Origin: Spirochaetales bacterium
Lineage (GTDB): Bacteria; Spirochaetota; Spirochaetia; DSM-27196; Alkalispirochaetaceae
DNA: 64,000 bases
Direction: 5' to 3'
Assembly: GCA_028282545.1 (NCBI GenBank)
Contig: JANQHT010000078.1
Coordinates: 38,761-102,760, forward strand
Shown piece by piece: positions 17,917-26,940 of the stretch (positions are counted from its first letter, which is position 1; every line of letters begins with the position of its first letter). The notes beneath the pieces are model-generated. The model saw nothing but the letters and a program-made list of their open reading frames with translations. It had not been told where the DNA came from and searched no databases. The translations under genes and the position numbers were made by a program.

Positions 17917-18987
17917 ATGACAAAACGATTCATGCTGATTCTTTGGGCGTTTGCCCTTGCGGCAGGCGTTGTGTTCGCCGGCGGCGAACAGGAAAGCGGT
18001 TCCATGGACGGCGGGAGGGAGGTCATCCAGGCAAAGCTCGCGTCGGAAGAGATCGAAGGCGACTTCATGACCGTCTGGGCGGAGAGATTCGCCGACTACA
18101 TGCGGGAAGCAACGGACGGCGGTTACGATCTGGAGGTCTATCCGTACGGTTCGCTCGGCGACACGCGCGACATCAACGAGCTCGCGCAGATCGGTGTTGT
18201 CGAGTACGTCTACTCGGACTTTGCCTGGATCAGCGCGTTTGTTCCGCAGGCGCAAGTACTGGCGCTGCACTACCTGTGGCCCCGCGAACGGATCGGCGAA
18301 GTGCTGGAATGGGTTGTCCGCAACGGTGAATCGTGGCCGATGTTGGTCGAAGCGTTCCGCGCGAACGGTCTGGTGCCGCTCGCTATCCACTACGAAGGGT
18401 GGCAGTGGCTGACGTCCAAGAACCCGGCGAGCACGCTGGAAGAGGCCCAGGGAACCAAGACGCGTCTTATGGGATCGCAGCTCCTGCTCGAGAATTACAA
18501 GACGTACGGATTTGCCCCGACTCCCATGAGCTACGGCGAAGTCTACAGCGCTCTCCAGACGGGCTTGATCGACGCACAGGTCAACCCCCTCTTTGCCATC
18601 TACAGCATGAAGTTCTACGAACCGACGAACTACTTCACGCAGATGTGGGCGGAGCCGTTCCTGGGAATTCCGACGATCAACAAGCAGCACTTCGATGGCC
18701 TTCCGCAGGAGTACCGGGACCTGATGACCGAGTGGTGGGTCGACAACACCGTCGCAGCGGCGGAGTACATCGATGAGCGAAACGCCCGGGACCGCGCGAG
18801 CATCGAGGCGGAAAAACCGTCCATCGTGTGGTACGAGTTTACCGATGAGCAGGTTGCAGAAACGCGAGAAATCGCCCGCACCGTCGACGATGTATACGTG
18901 GAAATCGGTGGCGACGGCGCCGCGGAACTCCTCGACGCCCTGCTGGCCGACATAGACAACGCCAAAGCGGCACTCGGTATCGACTGA
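17917..18987 (+). CDS. uehA: TRAP transporter solute-binding protein, probable ectoine binder (DctP family)
   Basis: A 356-residue periplasmic binding protein of the DctP family. The start at 17917 follows AGGAGGAAA. The signal peptide MTKRFMLILWAFALAAGVVF ends in AGGEQES with the spirochaete-type junction and no lipobox cysteine. The family arginine that binds the ligand carboxylate is in EEAQGTKTRLMGS, and many aromatic residues (YEGWQWLTS, TEWWVDN) would suit a compact zwitterion such as ectoine. The next two genes code the membrane partners. The ectoine assignment rests on the operon; other carboxylates are possible. Confidence 0.82.
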   Translation: MTKRFMLILWAFALAAGVVFAGGEQESGSMDGGREVIQAKLASEEIEGDFMTVWAERFADYMREATDGGYDLEVYPYGSLGDTRDINELAQIGVVEYVYSDFAWISAFVPQAQVLALHYLWPRERIGEVLEWVVRNGESWPMLVEAFRANGLVPLAIHYEGWQWLTSKNPASTLEEAQGTKTRLMGSQLLLENYKTYGFAPTPMSYGEVYSALQTGLIDAQVNPLFAIYSMKFYEPTNYFTQMWAEPFLGIPTINKQHFDGLPQEYRDLMTEWWVDNTVAAAEYIDERNARDRASIEAEKPSIVWYEFTDEQVAETREIARTVDDVYVEIGGDGAAELLDALLADIDNAKAALGID

Positions 18988-19056
18988 TCGCGGTCCATAC
19001 CGATAGCATGTGGCATGGGCGGGCAACCGTCCATGCCACGATGAGGAACACCATTC

Positions 19057-19614
19057 ATGAGTGACAAATCGAACGGCGGTGTTTTCCACGCGGTTGGCCG
19101 AGTGATCGGTAAGGCGGTGGACCTCTTCGAGGTTACGGCCCTCGCGACGTCCACGGGCTTCCTGGCCATTCTGTTGATCGCCAACGTCATTGCCCGCACC
19201 TTCTTCCAGGCGATCTACTTTGCCGAGGAACTCAGCGAGTTTCTGATTATCTTCACGACCTTTGTGGGCGTCAGTTACGCGGCTCGTAAGGCGCGGCACA
19301 TCCGGATGGGAGCGTTCCTGGACGCGATGCCGCGAAGGATGGAGAAGATCTTCATCTACGTGATCTCCGCGATCAGCGCCCTGGTGATGTTCCTGATGGC
19401 GTACCACTCGTGGAATTACATGGCCACGGCCAAGATGTTGCGACAAACGACGCAGGCCTTGCGCATGCAGTACTGGATCACGCTTGTGATCGTTCCCATC
19501 GGGTTCTTTTCCGCCGGTATCCAGTACGTCCGGACGGTGATCAAGAACACCGTGGAAGATGAGGTCTGGCAGTCGCCGGAACAGCAGAGCGAGTACGAGG
19601 ACATGGGGTACTGA
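19057..19614 (+). CDS. uehB: TRAP transporter small permease subunit (DctQ family)
   Basis: A 185-residue membrane protein with four hydrophobic helices, the small subunit of a TRAP transporter. The conserved family stretch after helix 2, EELSEFLIIFTTFVGVSYAARKARHIRM, is present. It lies between the binding protein and the large subunit, which starts two bases after its stop. A charged C-terminal tail (QSPEQQSEYEDMGY) is cytoplasmic by prediction. Confidence 0.88.
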   Translation: MSDKSNGGVFHAVGRVIGKAVDLFEVTALATSTGFLAILLIANVIARTFFQAIYFAEELSEFLIIFTTFVGVSYAARKARHIRMGAFLDAMPRRMEKIFIYVISAISALVMFLMAYHSWNYMATAKMLRQTTQALRMQYWITLVIVPIGFFSAGIQYVRTVIKNTVEDEVWQSPEQQSEYEDMGY

Positions 19615-19616
19615 TC

Positions 19617-20903
19617 ATGACGTTGATGTGGGTCAGCATGGTGGTGATGCTCCTGGTCGGGTTCCCCTTTATGGTGCTCATCCTGGGATCACTCATTTTG
19701 CAGTTGGAAGTGAACATGCCCGCCTTCAATATGACGGTCATCGTGCAACAGGTGCTTACCGGTATGTCGCCACCGGCGCTGCAGGCGGTGCCGATGTTTA
19801 TCCTTGGGGCAAGCATACTCACCTCCGGGCAGGCGGCACGACGCCTCATCAACATGGTGCGCGTCGCCGTGGGACACATTCCGGGTGGGTTGCCTATCAC
19901 GACCAACGCGAGCTGTACGCTCTTCGGTGCGGTATCGGGTTCCACCCAGGCGACGGTGGCGGCCATCGGCGGAACGATGCGCCCGATGCTGCTCGAGGCG
20001 GGGTACAAGAGTTCCTTCACACTGGGGCTCATCATAAACGCCAGCGATATCGCGCTCCTTATTCCGCCCAGTATCGGCTTCATCGTCTACGGCGTTGTCA
20101 CCAGCACCTCGGTTGGGAAGCTGTTCCTCGCGGGAATCCTGCCGGGAATCATGATATTCCTGCTCTTCTCGATCTACTCGTACGTCTACTCCCGCGTGAT
20201 GAACGTGGGAACGGCGCCGAAGGCGACGAGGCAGGAGCGGTGGACGGCGTTCAAGGAGGGTTTCCCCGTTTTAGGATTCCCCGTCATCATCGTCGGTGGA
20301 ATCTATCTGGGCATCTTCAGCCCCACCGAGGCCGCAGCGGCAGCGGTACTCTACGCGCTCTTTTTGGAAGGGGTGGTCTACCGGACGCTGACGTGGAAGA
20401 TCCTGGTAAAGGTACTCCTCGATACCGGCGTCATCACCGGCGTGGTGTTCGTTCTCGTTGGCGCGGGGCAGGCGTTCAGCTGGCTGATCAGCTTTATGAA
20501 GATCCCCCAGGCGGTCATGCCGGTTATCCTGGGCACCGATCCAACCGCGCTCAAAGTGATCATCGTCATCGTGGTCGCCTACTTCGTGGCGTGTATGTTC
20601 GTAGATCCGATCGTGGCGATCTACGTCTTCAGTCCGATCTTCGCGCCTTATGTGCGGAACCTCGGAATCGACCCGGTGTTCCTGGGCACGCTTGTGACGC
20701 TTCAGGCCGCGATAGGTTCGGCGACGCCACCGTTCGGATGCGACATCTTCACGGCGCAGCTCATCTTCAGGCGGCCGTACCTGGAGGTGATCGGCCACAC
20801 GCTCCCGTTTATCCTGATCCTCATTCTGGCAACGGCACTGATCATCATGTTCCCGGGCATCGCCACGTTCCTCCCGAATACGATGATGAGCGTGGGAGGG
20901 TGA
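19617..20903 (+). CDS. uehC: TRAP transporter large permease subunit (DctM family)
   Basis: A 428-residue protein, hydrophobic throughout with a dozen or so membrane segments, forming the sodium-driven translocation unit. Family motifs include CTLFGAVSGSTQATVAAIGGTMRP near residue 100, the LLIPPSIGFIVYG repeat and the second repeat ATPPFGCDIFTAQ. It closes the operon; a Rho-independent terminator follows at 20963-20995. Uptake of ectoines by TRAP systems is established for TeaABC and UehABC; the match here is by context. Confidence 0.92.
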   Translation: MTLMWVSMVVMLLVGFPFMVLILGSLILQLEVNMPAFNMTVIVQQVLTGMSPPALQAVPMFILGASILTSGQAARRLINMVRVAVGHIPGGLPITTNASCTLFGAVSGSTQATVAAIGGTMRPMLLEAGYKSSFTLGLIINASDIALLIPPSIGFIVYGVVTSTSVGKLFLAGILPGIMIFLLFSIYSYVYSRVMNVGTAPKATRQERWTAFKEGFPVLGFPVIIVGGIYLGIFSPTEAAAAAVLYALFLEGVVYRTLTWKILVKVLLDTGVITGVVFVLVGAGQAFSWLISFMKIPQAVMPVILGTDPTALKVIIVIVVAYFVACMFVDPIVAIYVFSPIFAPYVRNLGIDPVFLGTLVTLQAAIGSATPPFGCDIFTAQLIFRRPYLEVIGHTLPFILILILATALIIMFPGIATFLPNTMMSVGG

Positions 20904-20962
20904 ACCGCTCCGGCAGCGTGCGCCCGGCGCACATTGCGCGATTCGTGTGATACGATAGAACT

Positions 20963-20995
20963 CCGGGCCGGCACATCCGGGCCGGCGTTTCTTTT
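20963..20995 (+). terminator. Rho-independent terminator after the TRAP operon
   Basis: Two copies of CCGGGCCGG flank CACAT and pair as a nine-base stem with one G-G mismatch, followed after CG by TTTCTTTT. It ends the aminotransferase-TRAP operon and also argues that the next gene starts downstream, at 21009. Confidence 0.75.
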
Positions 20996-21008
20996 GCCGG
21001 AACAGTTC

Positions 21009-23972
21009 GTGAACAAAAACGACCGCTACGAATTCGAAGAGATCCCCGTCAAAGAGCTCATGCAGCTCCGCGTGCGCGAGATCCTGTTGATCTGCAGCGC
21101 CTACGACAGTTTTATGCTGGAAGAAGACGGGCGCGTGGACGAGCAAATCTTCGAGGAGTACGCGTCGCTCCACCTCCGCTATCCGCCGCGCTTCACCCAG
21201 GCGTTCAGCGAGGAGGCGGCGATGCGCTTCCTAAAGACGCGTTCCTTCGACCTGGTCATTTCGATGGTAAACGTCGGCGGTCCGGATGCGGCAGATCTGG
21301 CACACCGTATTCACACAACGTACCCGTCGCTTCCCGTCGTGTTGCTCTCGCCGGCGGGACGGACCACCGGAACGACCGCTTCCGTCGTTCACCGGGGAGA
21401 CTCCGTACACGAGTTCGCCTGGCTCGGTGACGATTCGATTCTCCTGGCGATCGTCAAGGTGATCGAGGATCGGAGAAACGTTGACAGGGACGTCGCCGAG
21501 GCGGGTGTGCAGGTGATCATCCTTGTGGAAGATTCCGTTCGGTTCTATTCGGGATACCTGCCGGTGATCTACCGAACGCTCATCCAGCAGGGCCGAAACC
21601 TCATGGAGGAGGGACTCAACGAATGGGAGCAGACAACACGTATGCGTTGCCGTCCCAAGATCCTGCTCGCCAAGACGTACGAGGAAGCAACGGACCTCTT
21701 CGACCGGTACCGAGAACACGTGCTCGGCGTCATAACCGACGTCTCCTATCCGAGGGGCGGAGAGGAGGATCCCGAGGCCGGAATCGAACTGTGCCGGCGT
21801 ATACGTGATAAAGACCCGGACCTTCCGATCCTTGTGCAGTCGTCCAACCGTGACCATCGTGACGCCGCACGCGAGTGGAACGCCGAGTTCCTCCACAAGT
21901 ACGCCAAAGACCTCTACTTACAGCTCCAGCGCTACCTGCGCCACCACTACGGTTTCGGCGACATCCTCTTTCGCAACCCCGAGACGGGAACGGTTGTTGC
22001 CCAGGCGTCGAACCTGCGGGAACTGCAGGCGATCATCCGGGATGTCCCGGATGAAAGCGTCGTCCACCACTTCCGGCGTAACGACGTGTCGCGCTGGCTC
22101 CGCGCGCGGGCGCTCTTCCCGCTGGCGCGCGTAATGTGGAAGTACCAGCCGGATCTGACAGACCCGGAACGTTCGAGAGAGGGTGCGTACAACATCATCG
22201 CCGCCTATAGGCGGTGGCAAAGCCGCGGGAAGATCGCGCGATTCGACCGCAGTCGGTACGACGTCTATGCGTCGTTCGCACGAATCGGAAACGGGTCCCT
22301 GGGGGGCAAGGGGCGTGGACTCGCCTTCGTGGACCACACGCTCAAGAACCACGACGTTCGCGACCGTTACCCCGGCGTGCTCGTGTCGATTCCGCGAACG
22401 GTTGTGCTCGCAACCGATATCTTCTCACGTTTCATGGAAGCGGAGGAACTGGCGCACCTGCACACGGAGGAACTCTCGGACGACCAGATACTGGCGGCGG
22501 TGGTCGCCGTCGACTTCGACCGGGAGTTGCGGGCGGATCTCCGGGCGGTACTGACGGTGATCACGGGGCCCATGGCCGTTCGGTCCTCCAGCCAGCTCGA
22601 AGACTCCAGCTACCAGCCGTTCGCCGGCGTGTACAACACGTTCCTGCTTCCAAACGCCGCAGACGACACTCAACGCCTAAGCGACCTGGAAACCGCGATC
22701 AAGTGCGTCTTTGCCTCGACCTACTTCCGCGCATCCCGGGACTATCTCGCATCGGTTCACAGTCGCGCCACCGAGGAAAAGATGGGCGTGATCATCCAGG
22801 AGATGACGGGAACGGTCCACGGCGACCGCTGCTATCCGACGATCTCCGGCGTGGCGCGGTCCATCAACTTCTACCCGACGGAACACGAGTCGAGTGACGA
22901 CGGAGTCGCCTACGCGGCGATCGGACTCGGAAAGAGCGTGGTGGACGGGATGCCCTCCCTGCGTTTTAATCCGCGTCGCCCCGACGCGGCGCTGCAACTG
23001 AACGATACGGAGGCCGCCCTGCGTACGACGCAGAAACACTTCTACGCGCTCCGGATGTCGATGGACGCGTTCGAGGCGTCCGTGGACGAGGAAACGCCGC
23101 TTGAAGTTCGTGACGTACGGACGGCTTCAGAGGATCCGTCCTTCCCGTTGGTGGTCTCCACGTATGACCGGCACGAGCACACGTTGCGTGACGGATGGGC
23201 CCCTCCGGGGCGTCCCGTTGTAACCATGGCGGGAATACTCAAGTTTGACGCCTTTCCGCTGGCACAGATTCTCAGCGATCTGCTGGAAATATCGGCGCGG
23301 GAGCTCGGCACGCCGGTAGAAATCGAGTTTGCCGTCGATCTCAACCGGCCCACGGGTGAGCCGGCGCTTTTCAGTTTTCTCCAGGTCCGGCCGATCATCC
23401 CCGGCGCCGAATCGAACGACGTGGACCTAACCGGCATTGACGCGTCACAGGCGCTTGTCTACTCGGCGTCGGCACTCGGCAACGGCGTTCTCAGTGACGC
23501 GACACACGTGCTCTACGTAAAACCGAACGCGTTTGACCCGGCGAACAGCCGGGAGATCGCCGAGGCGATCGGTACAGTGAACGAGCGCATGGCCGCCTCG
23601 GGAGAACAGTGTGTGCTGATAGTGCCGGGACGGCTCGGGTCACGCGACCCGTGGCTGGGAATCCCCGTGGCGTGGCACCACATCTGCCAGGCACAGGTCA
23701 TCTGCGAGTACGAACTGGAAGGCTTTGTCGTGGACCCCAGCCAAGGTTCGCACTTCTTCCACAACATTACGGCACTCCGCGTCGGGTACCTCACCGTCGC
23801 CAAAAACGCGATCGACTTCCCCTACCTCGACGCATCCCCGGCTTGGTTCGACGAACGGGGCGTTTGCGCGGTCTCCTACTCGCAGGGTATCGAAACGGTC
23901 ATAGACGGGAAGAACCGCGTGGCGGTTGTGAGGTACCCCGCGGAAACCGACGGTACCGCCCGGGAACCGTAG
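21009..23972 (+). CDS. Receiver-like domains fused to PEP synthase/PPDK ATP-grasp domain
   Basis: A 987-residue protein of unproven function. The GTG at 21009 is chosen because the preceding in-frame part spans a terminator. The N terminus holds two response-regulator-like domains: the first (about residues 17-125) has lost the acceptor Asp, while the second (about 155-305) keeps an Asp in VITDVSYP and a Lys in FLHKYAKD. A PPDK/PEP-synthase nucleotide-binding domain follows, with GSLGGKGRGLAF near residue 430, GPMAVRSSSQLEDSS near 520 and AIGLGKSVVDG. The phosphohistidine swivel and PEP-binding barrel are absent, so it cannot be a complete PEP synthase. A regulatory phosphotransferase is conceivable. 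Confidence 0.75.
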   Translation: MNKNDRYEFEEIPVKELMQLRVREILLICSAYDSFMLEEDGRVDEQIFEEYASLHLRYPPRFTQAFSEEAAMRFLKTRSFDLVISMVNVGGPDAADLAHRIHTTYPSLPVVLLSPAGRTTGTTASVVHRGDSVHEFAWLGDDSILLAIVKVIEDRRNVDRDVAEAGVQVIILVEDSVRFYSGYLPVIYRTLIQQGRNLMEEGLNEWEQTTRMRCRPKILLAKTYEEATDLFDRYREHVLGVITDVSYPRGGEEDPEAGIELCRRIRDKDPDLPILVQSSNRDHRDAAREWNAEFLHKYAKDLYLQLQRYLRHHYGFGDILFRNPETGTVVAQASNLRELQAIIRDVPDESVVHHFRRNDVSRWLRARALFPLARVMWKYQPDLTDPERSREGAYNIIAAYRRWQSRGKIARFDRSRYDVYASFARIGNGSLGGKGRGLAFVDHTLKNHDVRDRYPGVLVSIPRTVVLATDIFSRFMEAEELAHLHTEELSDDQILAAVVAVDFDRELRADLRAVLTVITGPMAVRSSSQLEDSSYQPFAGVYNTFLLPNAADDTQRLSDLETAIKCVFASTYFRASRDYLASVHSRATEEKMGVIIQEMTGTVHGDRCYPTISGVARSINFYPTEHESSDDGVAYAAIGLGKSVVDGMPSLRFNPRRPDAALQLNDTEAALRTTQKHFYALRMSMDAFEASVDEETPLEVRDVRTASEDPSFPLVVSTYDRHEHTLRDGWAPPGRPVVTMAGILKFDAFPLAQILSDLLEISARELGTPVEIEFAVDLNRPTGEPALFSFLQVRPIIPGAESNDVDLTGIDASQALVYSASALGNGVLSDATHVLYVKPNAFDPANSREIAEAIGTVNERMAASGEQCVLIVPGRLGSRDPWLGIPVAWHHICQAQVICEYELEGFVVDPSQGSHFFHNITALRVGYLTVAKNAIDFPYLDASPAWFDERGVCAVSYSQGIETVIDGKNRVAVVRYPAETDGTAREP

Positions 23973-24142
23973 GTAGGACCCGCGGGCACGTCAACGGCGG
24001 CACCGCGTTGCGGGCGTGTAGAGACCCGTGAATGCCCTCGTCTATCTCCGCAACGATCACGTCTACCGCTTTTGCTCCGGCGTTTACGAAATCGTTCATA
24101 CCGCGCCGACAACCAACGGGAATAGCGCATTGCGGACAACGT

Positions 24143-24604
24143 TCATGGTATCACCCCGGTGGGGTTGGATTTGTTGTTCTCGGCAAAGGGCGTGATCAAA
24201 CCGAGAGAGCGCGCACACCGGTTCATGGCGCGGTCAAATGAGAAAAGGTGAACCGCGCCGCCATGCTCCACAACGCCTCCCGCCAGGAATTCTGCCGTAG
24301 CCATGTGCAAAGCATCCAGCGTTCGAACAACAACGGGAAACGTACCCTTGGCGCGTTCTTTGATGGCCGCAGAGAGGAGGAACAGGTCGGTACCATCCAA
24401 GACCGCACCGAGACGATCCCGCGCCGCAACAAGACCATCATCGTCAAGGAGACCTTCCAGCCGCGCACGCTCAATGACGCGCCGGCACTCGATCTCCAGC
24501 AGTTCGCTCGAAACAACACGAGGAATCGCCGACACGTGATGAATCGCAGGATCACCGTTCAGGATATACCGAAGTGCTACCGACGAATCGAGATACGCGA
24601 TCAC
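24143..24604 (-). CDS. PIN-domain toxin (VapC family)
   Basis: A 153-residue PIN-domain ribonuclease-type protein with the catalytic acidic residues in AYLDSSVALRY, SSELLEIECRRV, RTLDALHMATAEF and FSFDRAMNRCA. Its start overlaps the antitoxin stop by 4 bases. The C-terminal tail after LGLITP is longer than usual (FAENNKSNPTGVIP), perhaps read-through of an eroded stop. It lies downstream of eutC on the same strand, with its own antitoxin between. Confidence 0.85.
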   Translation of the reverse strand: MIAYLDSSVALRYILNGDPAIHHVSAIPRVVSSELLEIECRRVIERARLEGLLDDDGLVAARDRLGAVLDGTDLFLLSAAIKERAKGTFPVVVRTLDALHMATAEFLAGGVVEHGGAVHLFSFDRAMNRCARSLGLITPFAENNKSNPTGVIP

Positions 24605-24840
24605 CGGTCAGCCCGCTCCCTTTCCAAAAGGCGGACGGCGTCTTCATCGATCAACGATTCCGCACGGGGGAGATCAAAGATCCGCCTGGCGGGACGCACA
24701 AGTTCAAGGTCTCGCGCGATCGGGATGATCATTGCCACCGGGCGTTTGTGGTCAAGTATCGTAACGGAATGGCCTTCCGCCACCCATCGTAACTCCCGGC
24801 TGAGATGCGCCTTTAACTCCGCAATCCCGATAGTCTGCAT
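24601..24840 (-). CDS. Phd/YefM-family antitoxin
   Basis: A 79-residue antitoxin paired with the PIN toxin. The N-terminal Phd fold IGIAELKAHLSRELRWVAEG then VTILDHKRPVAMIIP binds DNA and the acidic tail neutralises the toxin. The ATG lies next to a pair of TGACTATTTT direct repeats that probably act as the operator. Confidence 0.85.
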   Translation of the reverse strand: MQTIGIAELKAHLSRELRWVAEGHSVTILDHKRPVAMIIPIARDLELVRPARRIFDLPRAESLIDEDAVRLLERERADR

Positions 24841-24841
24841 G

Positions 24842-24862
24842 TGACTATTTTATGACTATTTT
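24842..24862. repeat. Tandem TGACTATTTT repeats before the Phd antitoxin
   Basis: Two perfect copies of TGACTATTTT, at 24842-24851 and 24853-24862, separated by one base, just upstream of the antitoxin start. Direct repeats in this position commonly bind Phd-type antitoxins. Seen directly; the role is inferred. Confidence 0.55.
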
Positions 24863-24932
24863 TTGAAATTTTCAACGACGATGCGCGAGACGTTTATCCC
24901 TACGTTAAGGAAAAAAGGACGACCCAGCGGCC

Positions 24933-25919
24933 CTACCCGATCTCCACCCCCAGCCCCTTCTCCTGGGCGATCGCGTAGGCGCGCAGGCTGATCATCGTGT
25001 CCTGTACGCCGACGCCTGTGAGGTCGCACATGGTGACCTGCTGCTCGTCGGTTCGGCCCGGGTGCTTACCGTTCACAAAGGCGCCGAGTTCAAAGATGGG
25101 AGTCTCCGCCGTGATGGCGCCGTCCCGCAGGGCGGATCGCAGTTCGCCCAGACGCGTACTCTGCGCCTTTAAATCGCAGGCGAGAATATTCACCGCGCCG
25201 GCCACCGCCCCTTCCAGTTCCTGCTTCTCTTCGGCGTCGGCACCCATGGAGGTGATGTGGAGTCCGGGGTGGAGCCACGCCGCCTTCAGAAAGGGGCGCC
25301 GGGACGGCGTGGTAGTGACAACGATGCTGCTCTCCCTGACCACCTCTTCAACCGACGCGGCGGTGATCACCTTCACGCCGAGTTCCCGCTCCATGTCCCG
25401 CGTGTAGGCGTCGCGGACATCGTCGGAATCGAGACTGAAAGAGCGGATCGTCCTGATATCGCGTATCAGGGCCAGGGCGCGCATCTGGAATCGCGCCTGG
25501 GCTCCGGCACCAACCACACCGGCGTTTGCACAATCCTTCGGGGCCAGGTACTTCGCGGCAACGGCGCCGGCCGCCCCGGTCCGCACCTGCGTGAGGTAGC
25601 CGTTGTCGAGCAGGACGCCCTGGAGGAAACCCGTTTCGGCGTCGATCACGACCATTTGACCACTTTGAGACGGGAGCCCCTTCTCCGGATTGCGGAAAAA
25701 ACCCGAGGCTACTTTGACAGCCAGCATCGGCAGCCCCTTGATGTACGCCGCCTTGATATCGACCTCCGCGTCCAGGTGCGGAACGGGAATCATCATGATG
25801 GGTGGGACCGTGGCGTTCCCCTTGTCCAGTTCCGCGAATCCCCTCTCGACGTCTTCAACCGCCGACAAGTCGAGCGCGATATGGTCGAGTAACTCCCGTT
25901 CAGTAACGACGCGTACCAT
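24933..25919 (-). CDS. eutC: Ectoine-utilization protein EutC (ornithine cyclodeaminase family)
   Basis: A 328-residue member of the ornithine cyclodeaminase/mu-crystallin family. The substrate-binding KAAYIKGLPMLAVKVASGFF, the dinucleotide fold GVVGAGAQARFQMRALA and the late ITSMGADAEEKQEL match the family. Together with eutB and the M24 hydrolase next to it, this is the EutBC-DoeA arrangement known from ectoine and hydroxyectoine utilisation, where EutB and EutC act on hydroxyectoine. The start at 25919 follows AGGGGGT. EutA, the usual third partner, is not in this window. Confidence 0.85.
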   Translation of the reverse strand: MVRVVTERELLDHIALDLSAVEDVERGFAELDKGNATVPPIMMIPVPHLDAEVDIKAAYIKGLPMLAVKVASGFFRNPEKGLPSQSGQMVVIDAETGFLQGVLLDNGYLTQVRTGAAGAVAAKYLAPKDCANAGVVGAGAQARFQMRALALIRDIRTIRSFSLDSDDVRDAYTRDMERELGVKVITAASVEEVVRESSIVVTTTPSRRPFLKAAWLHPGLHITSMGADAEEKQELEGAVAGAVNILACDLKAQSTRLGELRSALRDGAITAETPIFELGAFVNGKHPGRTDEQQVTMCDLTGVGVQDTMISLRAYAIAQEKGLGVEIG

Positions 25920-25938
25920 CGCGTACCCCCTTTGCTCC

Positions 25939-26934
25939 CTATTGAACAAACTTCGAAACGACTTCCAGGTAGCGTGAGATGTCTACGCTGCTCCCGGTAA
26001 TCGCGATGCCTACCGTCCGCCCTCGAACGTTCACCTTTCCCGACTGGATCGCCGCAATGCCTACCGCCGATCCCCCCTCGATAACCAAGCTGTGCGATTC
26101 GAGGGCGTAGTACAGGCCCGCCTCGATCTCCGGTTCGTCGATCACCACGTGCTCATCGACGTACCTTTCGATAAGAGGCAGCGTGAATCGGTTCTCGACG
26201 CCGATCCCCCCGAGCAAGGAGTCGGCCAGCGTGTCCTTTTCCTCCACGGCCACCGGTTTCCCGGCGCGGAGACTCTCGAGCATCGCTGGCGATTGCGATA
26301 TCGACACTCCTATCACTCGGACACCGGGTTTGATCGATTTCGCCGTCATCGCCATTCCCGCCAGGAGTCCGCCGCCGGAAAGCGGCACCAGGAGCGTGTC
26401 TATCTCGGGGTTGCAGGTGAGCATCTCCACCGCTACCGTTCCCTGACCGCAGACGACCCAGGGGTCGTCAAAGGGCACCACCGGAACCATGCCCTCGTCG
26501 TCACGGATACGGACGTACTCAATCTCGGCCTCGTCCTGGGAGTGACCTTTGATAACCACCTCTGCGCCGAGGGCTCGAATCGCCTCCGCGCGATAGGCCG
26601 GCACGTGCTCGGACATGCAGATCACAGCGCGGACGCCCGCCTCACGCGCCACGTACGACACCGCCTTGCCGTGGTTCCCCGTGGAGAACGTGATCACGCC
26701 GCGCGCCCGCTCAGCGTCGGTGAGAGAGAGGATGCGGTTCGAAGCGCCGCGCACCTTGAAGGCGCCGGTGTTCTGGAGCGACTCGAGCTTGAGGTGGATC
26801 GCCCGCGCCCCGGATTCCGCCCGGAGCGGCTCCGTTTCGATTTGCGGCGTGCGGCGGACCAGGGGCGCAATGCGCTTCGCCGCCGCCAGTACGTCACTTA
26901 GGGCGAGCGTTGCCGGTGAGTCGGAAATCGCCAT
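25939..26934 (-). CDS. eutB: Hydroxyectoine-utilization dehydratase EutB (threonine dehydratase family)
   Basis: A 331-residue fold-type II PLP enzyme. The PLP lysine lies in LQNTGAFKVRGASN, followed by the phosphate-binding and glycine-rich parts STGNHGKAVSYVA and VPLSGGGLLAGMA. There is no C-terminal regulatory ACT domain, as in catabolic dehydratases. It is between the ectoine hydrolase and eutC, 6 bases after the hydrolase stop, which supports the EutB call over general threonine or serine dehydratase. Confidence 0.85.
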   Translation of the reverse strand: MAISDSPATLALSDVLAAAKRIAPLVRRTPQIETEPLRAESGARAIHLKLESLQNTGAFKVRGASNRILSLTDAERARGVITFSTGNHGKAVSYVAREAGVRAVICMSEHVPAYRAEAIRALGAEVVIKGHSQDEAEIEYVRIRDDEGMVPVVPFDDPWVVCGQGTVAVEMLTCNPEIDTLLVPLSGGGLLAGMAMTAKSIKPGVRVIGVSISQSPAMLESLRAGKPVAVEEKDTLADSLLGGIGVENRFTLPLIERYVDEHVVIDEPEIEAGLYYALESHSLVIEGGSAVGIAAIQSGKVNVRGRTVGIAITGSSVDISRYLEVVSKFVQ

Positions 26935-26940
26935 GGGCGT

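Noticed and set aside
20934..21008. Longer N terminus for the PPDK-like protein
   Set aside because: The extra 25 codons run across a strong Rho-independent terminator, so the GTG at 21009 is more credible.
23899..24099. Small minus-strand frame beginning MNDFVNAGAKAVDVIVAEID
   Set aside because: The first 25 residues look protein-like but no family is recognisable, and the rest is antisense to the end of the PPDK-like gene.
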